A stretch of 64,000 bases of DNA from Arthrobacter alpinus (GCF_001294625.1 NZ_CP012677.1:2604001-2668000), one strand, 5' to 3'. Positions 17,971 through 26,515 are shown, numbered from the stretch's first letter. Notes: generated from the letters alone by a model not told the origin. Program-made: numbers and translations.

Positions 17971-18726
17971 ATGACTAATCCCGTACAGGCACCTGTCCTT
18001 GTGGAGCTTAAAGCTGTCAACAAGCACTATGGCACGCTTCATGTTTTGCAAGATATCAATTTGCAGGTCACCAGGGGCGAGGTGGTGGTGGTGATTGGGC
18101 CTTCTGGCTCAGGGAAATCAACCCTCTGCCGGGCCATCAATCGGCTTGAAACCATCGACGACGGTTCCATCACCATTGAGGGCAAGGAACTGCCGAAGGA
18201 GGGCAAGGAACTTGCAAAGCTCCGTGCCGACGTCGGCATGGTCTTTCAGTCGTTCAACTTGTTTGCGCACAAGACCATCTTGGAGAACGTGACGCTTGGC
18301 CCCATCAAGGTCAAGGGCATGTCCAAGTCCGACGCCGACAAGTTGGCTTTGTCCTTACTCGAACGTGTTGGGGTGGGTCACCAGGCAGCCAAGCTGCCCG
18401 CCCAGCTCTCGGGCGGCCAGCAACAGCGTGTTGCGATTGCGCGCGCCTTGGCCATGAAACCAAAGGTGATGCTCTTTGACGAGCCCACCAGCGCTCTCGA
18501 CCCGGAAATGATCAATGAAGTCTTGGACGTCATGGTTGAACTTGCCAAAGACGGCATGACCATGGTGGTTGTCACCCACGAGATGGGCTTTGCCCGCAAG
18601 GCAGCCGACCGGGTGGTCTTCATGGCAGACGGGCAGATCGTGGAGGAAGCAACTCCGAACGAGTTCTTCACCAATCCGCAAAGCGCCCGCGCCAAAGACT
18701 TCCTCTCCAAAATCCTCACGAACTAA
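17971..18726 (+). CDS. gluA: Amino-acid ABC transporter ATP-binding protein (GluA type)
   Basis: A 251-residue ATPase of the polar amino-acid uptake family and first gene of a four-gene operon. Motifs are Walker [10 protein letters not shown] near residue 45, the Q-loop in VFQSFNLF, the ABC signature [15 protein letters not shown], Walker [16 protein letters not shown] and the switch His in VVTHEMGFA. With the next three genes it matches the glutamate uptake system GluABCD of corynebacteria; substrate specificity is inferred from that gene order. Confidence 0.9.
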   Translation: MTNPVQAPVLVELKAVNKHYGTLHVLQDINLQVTRGEVVVVIGPSGSGKSTLCRAINRLETIDDGSITIEGKELPKEGKELAKLRADVGMVFQSFNLFAHKTILENVTLGPIKVKGMSKSDADKLALSLLERVGVGHQAAKLPAQLSGGQQQRVAIARALAMKPKVMLFDEPTSALDPEMINEVLDVMVELAKDGMTMVVVTHEMGFARKAADRVVFMADGQIVEEATPNEFFTNPQSARAKDFLSKILTN

Positions 18727-18801
18727 CACCAAGCCCTATTTTTTTGCCTTTTGCATGACCTCACACGCGGCCCGCTATGGGCCGCACATGAAAGGAACTC
18801 C

Positions 18802-19701
18802 ATGAAAAATTTGTTCAGCCGAAAGAGCCTCAGCGTTGCGGCAATTGTGACTGCAGCAGCCCTGGCCATGACAGGTTGCGGCAGCGCAGCTGAGAACAGT
18901 GCCGACCCGGGCGCCGGCTCGCCGGCCTTTGAAGTCGCCAAAGATTTTTCCCTGACGGGCAGCCCCACCTTCGATAAGATCAAGTCCGCCGGCACCATCC
19001 GCATCGGGGTCAAGCCAGATCAGCCCGGTTTGGGCTTCCTCGACGCAGCCACCGGCAAATACAGCGGCTTTGACATTGAAATTGCCACTTGGATGGCTGC
19101 CTCGCTGGGTGTTGCCGCAGACAAGATCGAATTCAAGTCAATCCCCTCCGCGACCCGCGAAACAGCCCTGGCCAAGGGCGACGTGGACCTCTATGTAGGC
19201 ACCTACTCCATCACGGACAAGCGTAAGAAGCTCGTCGACTTTGCCGGCCCGTACTTCATCACCGGCCAGGGCCTGCTGGTGGCGAAGAAGAACGACACCA
19301 TCAAGAGCGAGAAGGACCTGGCCGGCAAGAAGGTTTGCTCCGCCACCGGATCTACCCCCATCCAGAACATTCGGGAGAACTTCCCGGAGGCCACTCCGGT
19401 GGAATTTGACCTGTACTCAAAGTGCGTTGAGGCACTGAAGAACGGCGATGTCGACGCGGTAACCACCGACCAGGCCATTCTGCTCGGCTTTGCTTCACAG
19501 GAACCGGACCTCCTGAAGGTTGTGGGGGAGCCGTTCACCGTTGAAAAGTACGGCATCGGCTTGCCGCTCGGCGACACGGTTTTGCGCACACATCTGAATA
19601 AGACGCTGACCGACGGCGGCGCGACCTGGACGAAGATCTTCGACTCCACCTTGGGCAAGTCCGGAACCAAGGTTGAACAGCCTAAGGTTGACCAGTACTA
19701 A
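18802..19701 (+). CDS. gluB: Glutamate-type ABC transporter substrate-binding lipoprotein
   Basis: A 299-residue lipoprotein. The start at 18802 is set by the binding site AAAGGAACTCC and by the signal peptide that follows, ending in the lipobox LAMTGC. The mature part has the periplasmic-binding-protein family 3 pattern: GTIRIGVKPDQPGLGFLD, YSGFDIEIATWMA, VDLYVGTYSITDKRK and FAGPYFITGQGLLV. The latter motifs bind the ligand alpha-amino and carboxylate groups. A hairpin follows the stop, ahead of the permease genes. Confidence 0.9.
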   Translation: MKNLFSRKSLSVAAIVTAAALAMTGCGSAAENSADPGAGSPAFEVAKDFSLTGSPTFDKIKSAGTIRIGVKPDQPGLGFLDAATGKYSGFDIEIATWMAASLGVAADKIEFKSIPSATRETALAKGDVDLYVGTYSITDKRKKLVDFAGPYFITGQGLLVAKKNDTIKSEKDLAGKKVCSATGSTPIQNIRENFPEATPVEFDLYSKCVEALKNGDVDAVTTDQAILLGFASQEPDLLKVVGEPFTVEKYGIGLPLGDTVLRTHLNKTLTDGGATWTKIFDSTLGKSGTKVEQPKVDQY

Positions 19702-19713
19702 ATTCCCCTTGAA

Positions 19714-19747
19714 CTGTGGTGGTGCGGATGTGTCCGCACCACCACAG
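19714..19747 (+). terminator. Hairpin between gluB and gluC
   Basis: Perfect 15-bp arms at 19714-19728 (CTGTGGTGGTGCGGA) and 19733-19747 flank a 4-nt loop. It lies inside the operon, 13 bp after the binding-protein stop, with TTCTGTCC behind it rather than a run of T. It is likely a partial terminator or 3'-end stabiliser that gives more binding protein than permease. Confidence 0.65.
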
Positions 19748-19786
19748 CTTCTGTCCTCTCGAGTTCACTGAAAGCGACGCTGCACT

Positions 19787-20437
19787 GTGAATGTACTCAT
19801 TGATAACAGTGACTTGTTTGTCACTGGTTTCAAGAACACGGGGATCTTGTTTGTCATCTCTGCGTTCTTTGCCTTGATCCTGGGCACCATTGTTGCCGGG
19901 ATGAGGGTCTCCCCCGCACCGGCAATGCGTGCCGCGGGAACCCTCTACGTCAACGCTGTCCGCAACACCCCCCTGACACTGATCCTGGCTTTCTTTGCTC
20001 TCGGCTACCCGAAACTGGGGCTGCCATCCATCGACTTCATGACTGCTGCTATCATCGGCCTCTCGCTGTACACGGCAACGTATGTTTCCGAGGCGATCCG
20101 TTCCGGCATCAACACGGTTTCCGTCGGACAGTCCGAGGCCGCGCGTGCCATTGGCCTGCCGTTCCTGCAAACCCTGACCTTGATTGTGCTGCCGCAGGCT
20201 TTCCGATCGGTGGTTCCGCCGCTCTTTAGCGTCTTTATCGCCCTGCTGAAGAACACGACGGTTGCGGCCGGTTTCTCCGTATTCGAGTCCGGCGCCATCC
20301 GCGCCTACCTCAGTGAACGTGGCGAACCCCTGCTGCCTGGCCTGTTGTGGGTTGCCTTGATCTTCGTGGTGCTGGTGCTGGGCATCCTGACGCCGCTGCA
20401 ACGCTACCTCGAGAAGAAGTGGAGGGTGGCGCGATGA
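19787..20437 (+). CDS. gluC: Glutamate-type ABC transporter permease 1
   Basis: A 216-residue membrane permease of the His/Glu/Gln/Arg/opine family with about five helices. The family signature is ETYVSEAIRSGINTVSVGQSEAARAIGL-like in the second half (here TYVSEAIRSGI...GQSEAARAIGLPFLQT), the EAA loop that contacts the ATPase. The start is a GTG at 19787 with only a weak upstream binding site, so its translation may depend on the preceding leader. The ATGA overlap with gluD couples the two permeases. Confidence 0.88.
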   Translation: MNVLIDNSDLFVTGFKNTGILFVISAFFALILGTIVAGMRVSPAPAMRAAGTLYVNAVRNTPLTLILAFFALGYPKLGLPSIDFMTAAIIGLSLYTATYVSEAIRSGINTVSVGQSEAARAIGLPFLQTLTLIVLPQAFRSVVPPLFSVFIALLKNTTVAAGFSVFESGAIRAYLSERGEPLLPGLLWVALIFVVLVLGILTPLQRYLEKKWRVAR

Positions 20438-21276
20438 GTGCAGTGCTTTTTGACGTTCCCGGCCCCAAAGCCCGTGTACGCAACGTTTATCTCAATATCA
20501 TCACCGTCATTGTGGTTGTTGGCATTGTGGGCTTCATCCTGTTCCGGTTCTACGAATCCGGACAGTTCACGGCCAAGAAGTGGGAAATTTTCACCTTCCC
20601 CCTCGTCCAGCAAAAGTTCCTCGAGGCCATCGGCGCCACACTGAGCGCCTTCGGCGTCGCGGCCGTCGGCAGCTTGATCCTTGGCATCGTGCTCGCCTTT
20701 GGCCGCCTGTCGGACACCAAATGGGTGCGGGTGCCTTGCTACTGGTTCACGGAGCTTTTCCGCGCCGTACCCCTGCTGATCCTGATGATGATCATGTACT
20801 ACGGCCTGTCCTCCGCCGGGATCAAGGGCATCACGCCCTTCATGGCAGTGGTGGTTGGCCTGATCCTGTACAACGGCTCAGTCTTGGCTGAAGTGTTCCG
20901 TGCCGGCATCGAGTCGCTGCCCAAGGGACAGCGCGAGGCGGGCTTCGCCATCGGCCTGACAAAGGGCCAGGTGCTGCGCACCATCTTGCTGCCGCAGGCC
21001 GTCCGCGCCATGCTGCCTGTGATCATTTCCCAGCTGGTGGTCATCATGAAGGACACCGCCTTGGGCTTCCTCATCCTTTACCAGGAGATCTTGTTCTACG
21101 CGAACTTCCTTGGATCCCAGATCCAGTACGGTTCCCCGGTGGTCCCAGGCCTCATGGTGGCAGCAGCCACTTATGTGGGCCTGTGCCTGGTCCTCTCCGG
21201 TGTGGCAAAGCTGGTGGAATCCAAGATGTCCTCCCGCGTCAAGGTCGTCAAGGCCAAGGTTGGCGTGGCTGGCTAA
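20434..21276 (+). CDS. gluD: Glutamate-type ABC transporter permease 2
   Basis: A 280-residue permease that would pair with GluC. The ATG at 20434 overlaps the gluC stop (ATGA) and is preferred over an upstream in-frame codon. It has a long first membrane helix (LNIITVIVVVGIVGFILF), then an EAA loop region GIESLPKGQREAGFAIGLTKGQ. The last gene of the operon is followed by an almost perfect 45-bp palindrome. Confidence 0.88.
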   Translation: MSAVLFDVPGPKARVRNVYLNIITVIVVVGIVGFILFRFYESGQFTAKKWEIFTFPLVQQKFLEAIGATLSAFGVAAVGSLILGIVLAFGRLSDTKWVRVPCYWFTELFRAVPLLILMMIMYYGLSSAGIKGITPFMAVVVGLILYNGSVLAEVFRAGIESLPKGQREAGFAIGLTKGQVLRTILLPQAVRAMLPVIISQLVVIMKDTALGFLILYQEILFYANFLGSQIQYGSPVVPGLMVAAATYVGLCLVLSGVAKLVESKMSSRVKVVKAKVGVAG

Positions 21277-21296
21277 CACCAGTACCGTCCCCAAAC

Positions 21297-21341
21297 CGTT
21301 GAGGGGGCACATCACCCCCGGGGTGATGTGCCCCCTCAACG
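21297..21341. terminator. Near-perfect 45-bp palindrome between gluD and dapE
   Basis: Arms 21297-21318 and 21320-21341 are exact 22-nt complements separated by one base (centre CACCCCCGGGGTG). It lies between convergent stops, 21 bp after gluD and 15 bp before the dapE stop, and has no T-tract. It is probably a bidirectional terminator; as DNA it could also extrude as a cruciform. Confidence 0.75.
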
Positions 21342-21355
21342 ATTAAAGCGGGGTG

Positions 21356-22495
21356 CTACTTCAGCCAACGGGTGAGCACGTCCAAGCAAGCCCTGATGTC
21401 GGCTGCCAGGACGTGCTCGTTGTCGCTGTGCGCCAGCAGCGGGTCACCTGGGCCAAAGTTCACCGCAGGGATGCCCATCTCGGACAACCGGGCCACGTCC
21501 GTCCAGCCGTACTTCGGCAACGGTTCCTTGCCCACGGTTGCCACGAAGGACGCCGCAGCGGGTACGTTCAACCCCGGGCGGGCCCCTGCGGAGGAGTCGG
21601 TGCGCACCATTTCGAAGCCGGCCAGCAACTCGCGCACGCGTTCCTCTGCCTGCGCCGGGGTCTTATCCGGTGCAAAGCGATAGTTGACCTCTACCACGCA
21701 CGCGTCCGGAATCACGTTCCCAGCTGTGCCTCCGTGGATCTTGACGGCGTTCAGGGATTCCCTGTAGTCCAGGCCATCGACGTTCACGGTGGACGGCGCG
21801 TACGCCGCCAGCCGTGCCAGGATAGGCGCAGCCGCGTGAATGGCATTCTCCCCCATCCAGGCACGCGCTGAGTGTGCAGCCAGTCCACGTGTTGTGACCT
21901 CGAAACGGATAGTGCCGTTACAGCCGCCCTCCACCGTGCCGTTGGTCGGTTCCAGCAGGATGCCGAAGTCGGCGTCCAGGAGCTCACGGTTCTCCCGCTC
22001 CAGCCTGCCCAACCCGCTCTTGGCCGCGGCCACTTCCTCGTGGTCGTAGAAAATGAAGGTGATGTCCTTGTTCGGCTCCGGGACGGTGGCTGCAATGGCC
22101 AGCTGGACGGCCACCCCACCCTTCATATCGGTGGCACCACGCCCATACAGCATCCCCCCGTCCCAGGAACACGGCACGGTGCCCCGTGAACCGGCAACGG
22201 TTGGCAACGGCACTGTGTCCAGATGCCCGGCCAAAATGATCCGCTCCGCCCGTCCCAGGGACGTCCGGGCCACAATCGAATCCCCGTTGCGGGTGACCTC
22301 CAGGTGCGGCAAGGCTCGTAGTGCGTCCTCGACGGCATCGGCGAGCGCCGCTTCGTGACCGGAGAGACTTTCAATGTCTATGACTGCGGCCGTCAATAAC
22401 GCCACATCCTGGGTGAGGTCCAGACGGCTGTGCCCTGCCCCTCTCGCGGAGCTGGTGCGGGAAATAGCGGCGGGGGTGTCGTCGTTGTAAGTCAC
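21356..22495 (-). CDS. dapE: Succinyl-diaminopimelate desuccinylase
   Basis: A 379-residue M20-family zinc amidohydrolase that releases LL-diaminopimelate from its N-succinyl form in lysine and peptidoglycan synthesis. Metal and catalytic motifs are LAGHLDTVPLP (zinc His and catalytic Asp), YGRGATDMKGGVAVQL, YDHEEVAA (the Glu pair) and FGPGDPLLAHSDNEHV at the C terminus with the last zinc His. dapD at 26607 faces the other way on the far side of the SigK cassette; dapC is at 33867. Confidence 0.92.
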   Translation of the reverse strand: MTYNDDTPAAISRTSSARGAGHSRLDLTQDVALLTAAVIDIESLSGHEAALADAVEDALRALPHLEVTRNGDSIVARTSLGRAERIILAGHLDTVPLPTVAGSRGTVPCSWDGGMLYGRGATDMKGGVAVQLAIAATVPEPNKDITFIFYDHEEVAAAKSGLGRLERENRELLDADFGILLEPTNGTVEGGCNGTIRFEVTTRGLAAHSARAWMGENAIHAAAPILARLAAYAPSTVNVDGLDYRESLNAVKIHGGTAGNVIPDACVVEVNYRFAPDKTPAQAEERVRELLAGFEMVRTDSSAGARPGLNVPAAASFVATVGKEPLPKYGWTDVARLSEMGIPAVNFGPGDPLLAHSDNEHVLAADIRACLDVLTRWLK

Positions 22496-22547
22496 CGGCC
22501 TAGTTTACCGGGGCACGGACCAGAGAAAAAAGTTCTTCCAATCTGAT

Positions 22548-22578
22548 CCAATCCGGAATCCGGGTCGCTCCGAAGTAC
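22548..22578 (+). promoter_or_regulatory. Putative SigK-type promoter ahead of the fasciclin-sigK-rskA genes
   Basis: The site reads CCAATCCG, 12 bases, CTCCGAAGTAC, ending 83 bp before the fasciclin ATG. The same two blocks with the same 12-base spacing recur at 24850-24880 ahead of the molybdopterin oxidoreductase gene. The blocks resemble the mycobacterial SigK promoter elements as I recall them (a CCATCC-like -35 and a CCGAAT-like -10). The duplication is read directly; assignment to SigK is inference. Confidence 0.7.
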
Positions 22579-22661
22579 TACCTGACAGCCCGCACCGCAG
22601 CGAATGAAAGCGGTATGGGAAGCAAATGGAAGTATCCGCTCTCAAGTTATGGAGAATCATC

Positions 22662-23336
22662 ATGAACACCACCAAGAAGCTTGGAACCCGCAAGAACCTC
22701 AGCCTTAGCTTTGGCATCCTCGCCATCGCAGCCATGAGCATGACGGCCTGCAGTGGCGGTACCACGGCATCACCTGAGACCTCCTCAGCTCCCATGAGTT
22801 CTTCGGCAGCAACATCCATGGCCCCCATGGCCGGAGCCAGCGACCTGGTCGGCTCCGGTTGCGCCGCCTACGCCGCAGCGGTTCCCAGCGGCGCCGGTTC
22901 CGTGGCAGGTATGGCGGCTGACCCGGTAGCCACAGCAGCTTCCAACAACCCGCTGCTGAAGACTCTGACAGCCGCGGTCTCCGGCCAGCTGAACCCGGGC
23001 GTCAACCTCGTTGACACCCTGAACTCCGGACAATTCACTGTCTTTGCGCCGGTGGATGACGCATTCGCCAAGATCCCCGCAGCCACCATTGACGGATTGA
23101 AGACCGATTCGGCCACGCTGACCTCGATCCTGACCTACCATGTGGTTCCCGGCCAGCTTTCCCCGAGCGAGATCGACGGTACCCACGCCACCGCTGAAGG
23201 CTCCACCCTTGATGTCACCGGCAGCGGGGACAACTTGATGGTCAACGGCGCTAAGGTCATCTGTGGCGGGGTCAAGACGGCCAACGCAACCGTCTACCTC
23301 ATCGACACGGTCCTGATGCCCCCGGCCAAGCAGTAA
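22662..23336 (+). CDS. Fasciclin-domain lipoprotein (MPT70/MPT83-like)
   Basis: A 224-residue secreted lipoprotein. The ATG at 22662 has GGAG six bases upstream and opens a signal peptide that ends in the lipobox MSMTAC near residue 27; earlier in-frame starts have no support. After a Ser/Ala/Met-rich linker one FAS1 domain spans residues 75-224, with [33 protein letters not shown] (H1 box), [10 protein letters not shown] and a final [12 protein letters not shown] (H2 box). In mycobacteria the homologues MPT70 and MPT83 are the best-known SigK targets, and sigK starts 53 bp downstream here. Confidence 0.9.
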   Translation: MNTTKKLGTRKNLSLSFGILAIAAMSMTACSGGTTASPETSSAPMSSSAATSMAPMAGASDLVGSGCAAYAAAVPSGAGSVAGMAADPVATAASNNPLLKTLTAAVSGQLNPGVNLVDTLNSGQFTVFAPVDDAFAKIPAATIDGLKTDSATLTSILTYHVVPGQLSPSEIDGTHATAEGSTLDVTGSGDNLMVNGAKVICGGVKTANATVYLIDTVLMPPAKQ

Positions 23337-23389
23337 TTCCCACCCGCTACAAATTTTCACCAGCAACACGAAGTGTAAGGACATGCATC

Positions 23390-24001
23390 ATGAGCGGTGA
23401 TCGTGACAAGGTAGACACCATGCGTTTACCTTGGTTGCGGTCAGTGAAGCCGCTGGAACCACTAACTCATGAGGACCTTATCCGCCTCGTCGCCCTCGGC
23501 GACGAGGCGGCCTTCGAGGAACTCTATGACGCGGTGGCACCCAGAGTGTTCGGGTTGGTGCGGCGGGTGGTGCGGGATCCGTCGCAAAGCCAGGAAGTTG
23601 CACAAGAAGTATTTGTTGACATCTGGCAGCAGGCGGCACGCTTTGACGCTGACAGGGGCCGGGCAATGTCCTGGATTTTGGTCATCGCGCACCGCCGGGC
23701 CGTTGACCGGGTGCGGGCCAGCCAGGCCAGTGCGGACCGGGACCTGCGCCAGGGAATCAAGGAGTACAAGGAAAGCTACGACGACGTTGCGGACACCGTG
23801 GAAACTGCCATGGAATCCGAAAGGGTCCATAAGGCATTGAAAACCTTGACGGATCCGCAACGGGAAGCCATCAGCTTGGCCTACTACGGTGGATATACAC
23901 ACCAAGAAGTGGCAGAGCTACTGAAAATCCCGGTGGGAACCGTCAAAACCAGAATACGTGATGGCATGATCCGGCTCAGAGACAAGTTAGGGGTGGCGTG
24001 A
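23390..24001 (+). CDS. sigK: ECF RNA polymerase sigma factor SigK
   Basis: A 203-residue ECF sigma factor. Region 2 is seen in FEELYDAVAPRVFGLVRRVV and QEVAQEVFVDIWQQAARFD, the WILVIAHRRAVDRVR helix follows, and region 4 is LTDPQREAISLAYYGGYTHQEVAELLKIPVGTVKTRIRDGM. This sequence type and the following RskA-like gene identify it as SigK. It is probably cotranscribed with the fasciclin gene from the site at 22548, which would make it autoregulated. Its stop overlaps the rskA start as TGATG. Confidence 0.88.
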   Translation: MSGDRDKVDTMRLPWLRSVKPLEPLTHEDLIRLVALGDEAAFEELYDAVAPRVFGLVRRVVRDPSQSQEVAQEVFVDIWQQAARFDADRGRAMSWILVIAHRRAVDRVRASQASADRDLRQGIKEYKESYDDVADTVETAMESERVHKALKTLTDPQREAISLAYYGGYTHQEVAELLKIPVGTVKTRIRDGMIRLRDKLGVA

Positions 24002-24783
24002 TGGAAAAACAATTGCATTTGCTCACCGGGGCTTACGCCCTGAACGCCCTCTCCGAAGCCGATCGTGCCGAGTTTGAACGGTATGCACTGGGCAACCTCG
24101 AGGCGTTAGAAGAAGTCCGTGGACTCAGCGAGACCGCGGCATTGCTGGCCTACGCCTCCCCGGCGGAAGTTCCGCCACCGGAAATGAAGGCCAACGTCAT
24201 GGACGCCATCCGCAACACCCGACAACTGCCAGCATCCTCAGTTGTTCGGGACATCTCTTCGGCTCGAAAGTACAACGCGCGCTCACGCGCCTCCAGCCAG
24301 GAGCGTAGCCGCTGGGTGCCACTAGTCAGTGCTGCGGCAGCCTTGGCGCTCTTTGCCGGAGTGGGTGGCTGGGTAGTTGGCCAAAATGCCTCAGAAAGTG
24401 AGTTGCACAGGCAACTCTCCGCAGCAGAATCGCAGCAGGAGTCCATCCTCGCCATCATGGGCGCACCTGACGCCAAAATCGCCACCACTGAGGTCGCGTC
24501 CGGAGCGACGGTCACCGTTGCATCCTCGGTAACGGCCAATGAGGCAGCGGTGATGGTCAAGGGGCTGCCAGCGCCTCCTCCGGGGAAGACCTATGAAATG
24601 TGGTTCATCTCCGCCGCCGGGGCCGTACCGGCCGGACTCATGAGCAACCATGATCCGGCCACCCCCAGCATGCAAGTGCTCACGGGCTCCATGGGCGGGG
24701 CCACCCATGTGGGCATCACGGTGGAACCTGAGGGCGGTTCGCCCGCCCCGACCACCACACCCATCGTGGTGCAGGCCGTGTAG
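24001..24783 (+). CDS. rskA: Anti-sigma-K factor RskA
   Basis: A 260-residue membrane anti-sigma factor. The cytosolic N terminus (HLLTGAYALNALSEADRAEFERY, about residues 5-70) is the sigma-binding domain; one membrane helix follows near residues 103-123 (WVPLVSAAAALALFAGVGGW). The outside domain is RskA-C with KGLPAPPPGKTYEMWFIS and ending THVGITVEPEGGSPAPTTTP. The ATG at 24001 shares a base with the sigK stop. Release of SigK is expected to need intramembrane proteolysis; no protease gene is next to it. Confidence 0.9.
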   Translation: MEKQLHLLTGAYALNALSEADRAEFERYALGNLEALEEVRGLSETAALLAYASPAEVPPPEMKANVMDAIRNTRQLPASSVVRDISSARKYNARSRASSQERSRWVPLVSAAAALALFAGVGGWVVGQNASESELHRQLSAAESQQESILAIMGAPDAKIATTEVASGATVTVASSVTANEAAVMVKGLPAPPPGKTYEMWFISAAGAVPAGLMSNHDPATPSMQVLTGSMGGATHVGITVEPEGGSPAPTTTPIVVQAV

Positions 24784-24816
24784 GCTGCGCCAACAACACT
24801 AACCAACAGTTCGCAC

Positions 24817-24848
24817 AATGGTGGATCCCTTTCCAGGGATCCACCATT
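24817..24848 (+). terminator. Hairpin after rskA
   Basis: Perfect 14-bp arms AATGGTGGATCCCT (24817-24830) and complement (24835-24848) flank a TTCC loop. It lies 33 bp after the rskA stop and directly abuts the second SigK-like promoter, so the oxidoreductase gene is probably transcribed separately from the sigK operon. Confidence 0.7.
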
Positions 24849-24849
24849 T

Positions 24850-24880
24850 CCAATCCGCCAGGCATTCGGCTCCGAAGTAC
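24850..24880 (+). promoter_or_regulatory. Putative SigK-type promoter ahead of the molybdopterin oxidoreductase gene
   Basis: CCAATCCG, 12 bases, CTCCGAAGTAC, identical in both blocks and in spacing to the site at 22548-22578, while the 12 bases between differ. It ends 60 bp before the ATG at 24941. This match argues that SigK drives both the fasciclin operon and the oxidoreductase. Confidence 0.7.
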
Positions 24881-24940
24881 AGACAAGCATTGCTGCCGGC
24901 CCCATTCATGGCAGCCACCTACTGTTCAAAGGATTCCGTC

Positions 24941-26515
24941 ATGGCAAACATCAAGATAAGCCCTTTAGGGACAAAGTGGCTCAGGCTTTTGGGCGGTGCC
25001 GCCACCGGCGTCATCGCCGCCGGCATCCTGTTCGCCGTGGCCGAGTTGCTCGCCGCCTTTTTTGCCACCGTGGCCTCCCCACTGACCTCCGTTGGTTCCA
25101 CATTCATTGACTTCACCCCCGCCTGGATGAAGAACTTCGCCATCGCCACCTTCGGCACGAATGACAAGACCGTTCTGCTGCTCTCCCTAGCCCTGGGCGC
25201 CATCCTCCTGGCCGCCGTGGCTGGAATTGTTGCTTGGCGGAAGTTTGCGGTCGGGGCAACACTGGTTGTGGCCTTTGCCGTCGTCATGGGCGCCTGCATC
25301 ATCACCAGATCCGGCGCCAGCCTGGCGGACCTGGTTCCCCTGTTGGTGGGCACGGCGGCCGGACTGTGGGCTTTACGGTTCCTGACCCCGAAGGTGCAGG
25401 CGGCGGCAACGCTGGCCCCTGACGCCGCCGGGTCCCCCACTTCTCACAGCCGCCGCGCCTTCCTGGTGAGGTCGGCGGTACTGGCAGGGGCCGCCGTCGT
25501 GGTGGGGGCGGGCGGCACCCTTCTTTCCACGGCTCGTAACACTGCCCGGGCGGTCCGTGACGCGCTCAAACTCCCCACCCCCAAGACCATGGCGGCGCCG
25601 CTGCCGGCAGGCGTGCAGGCACCCGTAGACGGGCTCACCCCGTTTGTCACACCCAATGCTGACTTTTACCGTATTGATACGGCCCTGATTGTGCCGCAGA
25701 TCGACCCCAGTCAGTGGCAGCTTCGCGTGCATGGCATGGTGGAGCAGGAATTCACCATGTCCTTTGACGAGCTGCTGGCCTCCGAGCTGGTGGAAACGTA
25801 CGTGACCCTGACGTGCGTCTCCAACGTGGTGGGTGGAAACTTGGCCGGCAACGCAAAATGGCTGGGCTATCCGTTGCGCGAAGTGTTGGCGCGGGCCAAG
25901 CCGAAGCCGGGGGCAGATATGGTGCTTTCCACCAGCTCAGACGGCTTTAGCGCCTCCACGCCACTGCCCGTGCTCCAAGACGATCGCAACGCTTTGCTGG
26001 CGGTCGGCATGAACGGTGAACCGCTGCCGCTAGAACACGGCTTCCCCGTGCGCATGGTGGTTCCGGGCTTGTACGGCTTTGTCTCGGCTACCAAATGGGT
26101 CGTGGACCTGGAAGTGACCACCTTTGAGCAGAAGGCAGGCTATTGGACCTCGCGCGGCTGGTCCTCGCACGGCCCCATCAAGACTTCTTCGCGGGTGGAG
26201 GTGCCCCGGGCCCTGGGCCGGGTACCGGCGGGCACGGTGGCCATCGGCGGCAGCGCATGGGCGCAGCAGCGCGGCATTTCCAAGGTGGAGGTCCAGCTCG
26301 ACAACGGCCCCTGGCAGCCGGCAACCCTGGCCGCCGAAGCCTCCTTGGACACCTGGCGCCAGTGGTCGTTCATCTGGAACGGCGCGCCAGCGGGCAGCCA
26401 CAACGTCAAGGTGCGCGCCTACGACACGGACGGCACCTTGCAAGTGCAGCAGCAGGCACCGCCGGAGCCCGACGGGTCCACCGGCTGGCACTCCATCACG
26501 TTCACGGTCACCTGA
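24941..26515 (+). CDS. Membrane-anchored molybdopterin-dependent oxidoreductase (sulfite-oxidase fold)
   Basis: A 524-residue protein. The ATG at 24941 follows an AAAGGA site and the promoter-like element; an upstream reading would include the promoter. Residues 1-165 hold about four membrane helices. A Tat-like twin-arginine stretch (SRRAFLVRSAVLAGAAVVV) precedes the catalytic domain, which shows FYRIDTALIVPQIDPSQWQL, the molybdenum-ligand Cys in TYVTLTCVSNVVGG and GFPVRMVVPGLYGF. A C-terminal dimerisation domain of the Mo-co type follows (GSAWAQQRGISKVEVQLDNG). Relatives oxidise sulfite or reduce oxidised methionine in the envelope; the substrate here is not known. Confidence 0.85.
   Translation: MANIKISPLGTKWLRLLGGAATGVIAAGILFAVAELLAAFFATVASPLTSVGSTFIDFTPAWMKNFAIATFGTNDKTVLLLSLALGAILLAAVAGIVAWRKFAVGATLVVAFAVVMGACIITRSGASLADLVPLLVGTAAGLWALRFLTPKVQAAATLAPDAAGSPTSHSRRAFLVRSAVLAGAAVVVGAGGTLLSTARNTARAVRDALKLPTPKTMAAPLPAGVQAPVDGLTPFVTPNADFYRIDTALIVPQIDPSQWQLRVHGMVEQEFTMSFDELLASELVETYVTLTCVSNVVGGNLAGNAKWLGYPLREVLARAKPKPGADMVLSTSSDGFSASTPLPVLQDDRNALLAVGMNGEPLPLEHGFPVRMVVPGLYGFVSATKWVVDLEVTTFEQKAGYWTSRGWSSHGPIKTSSRVEVPRALGRVPAGTVAIGGSAWAQQRGISKVEVQLDNGPWQPATLAAEASLDTWRQWSFIWNGAPAGSHNVKVRAYDTDGTLQVQQQAPPEPDGSTGWHSITFTVT

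Noticed and set aside
24818..24940. N-terminal extension of the molybdopterin oxidoreductase frame
   Set aside because: The extension would translate a terminator stem and the SigK-like promoter; the ATG at 24941 with AAAGGA is a better start.
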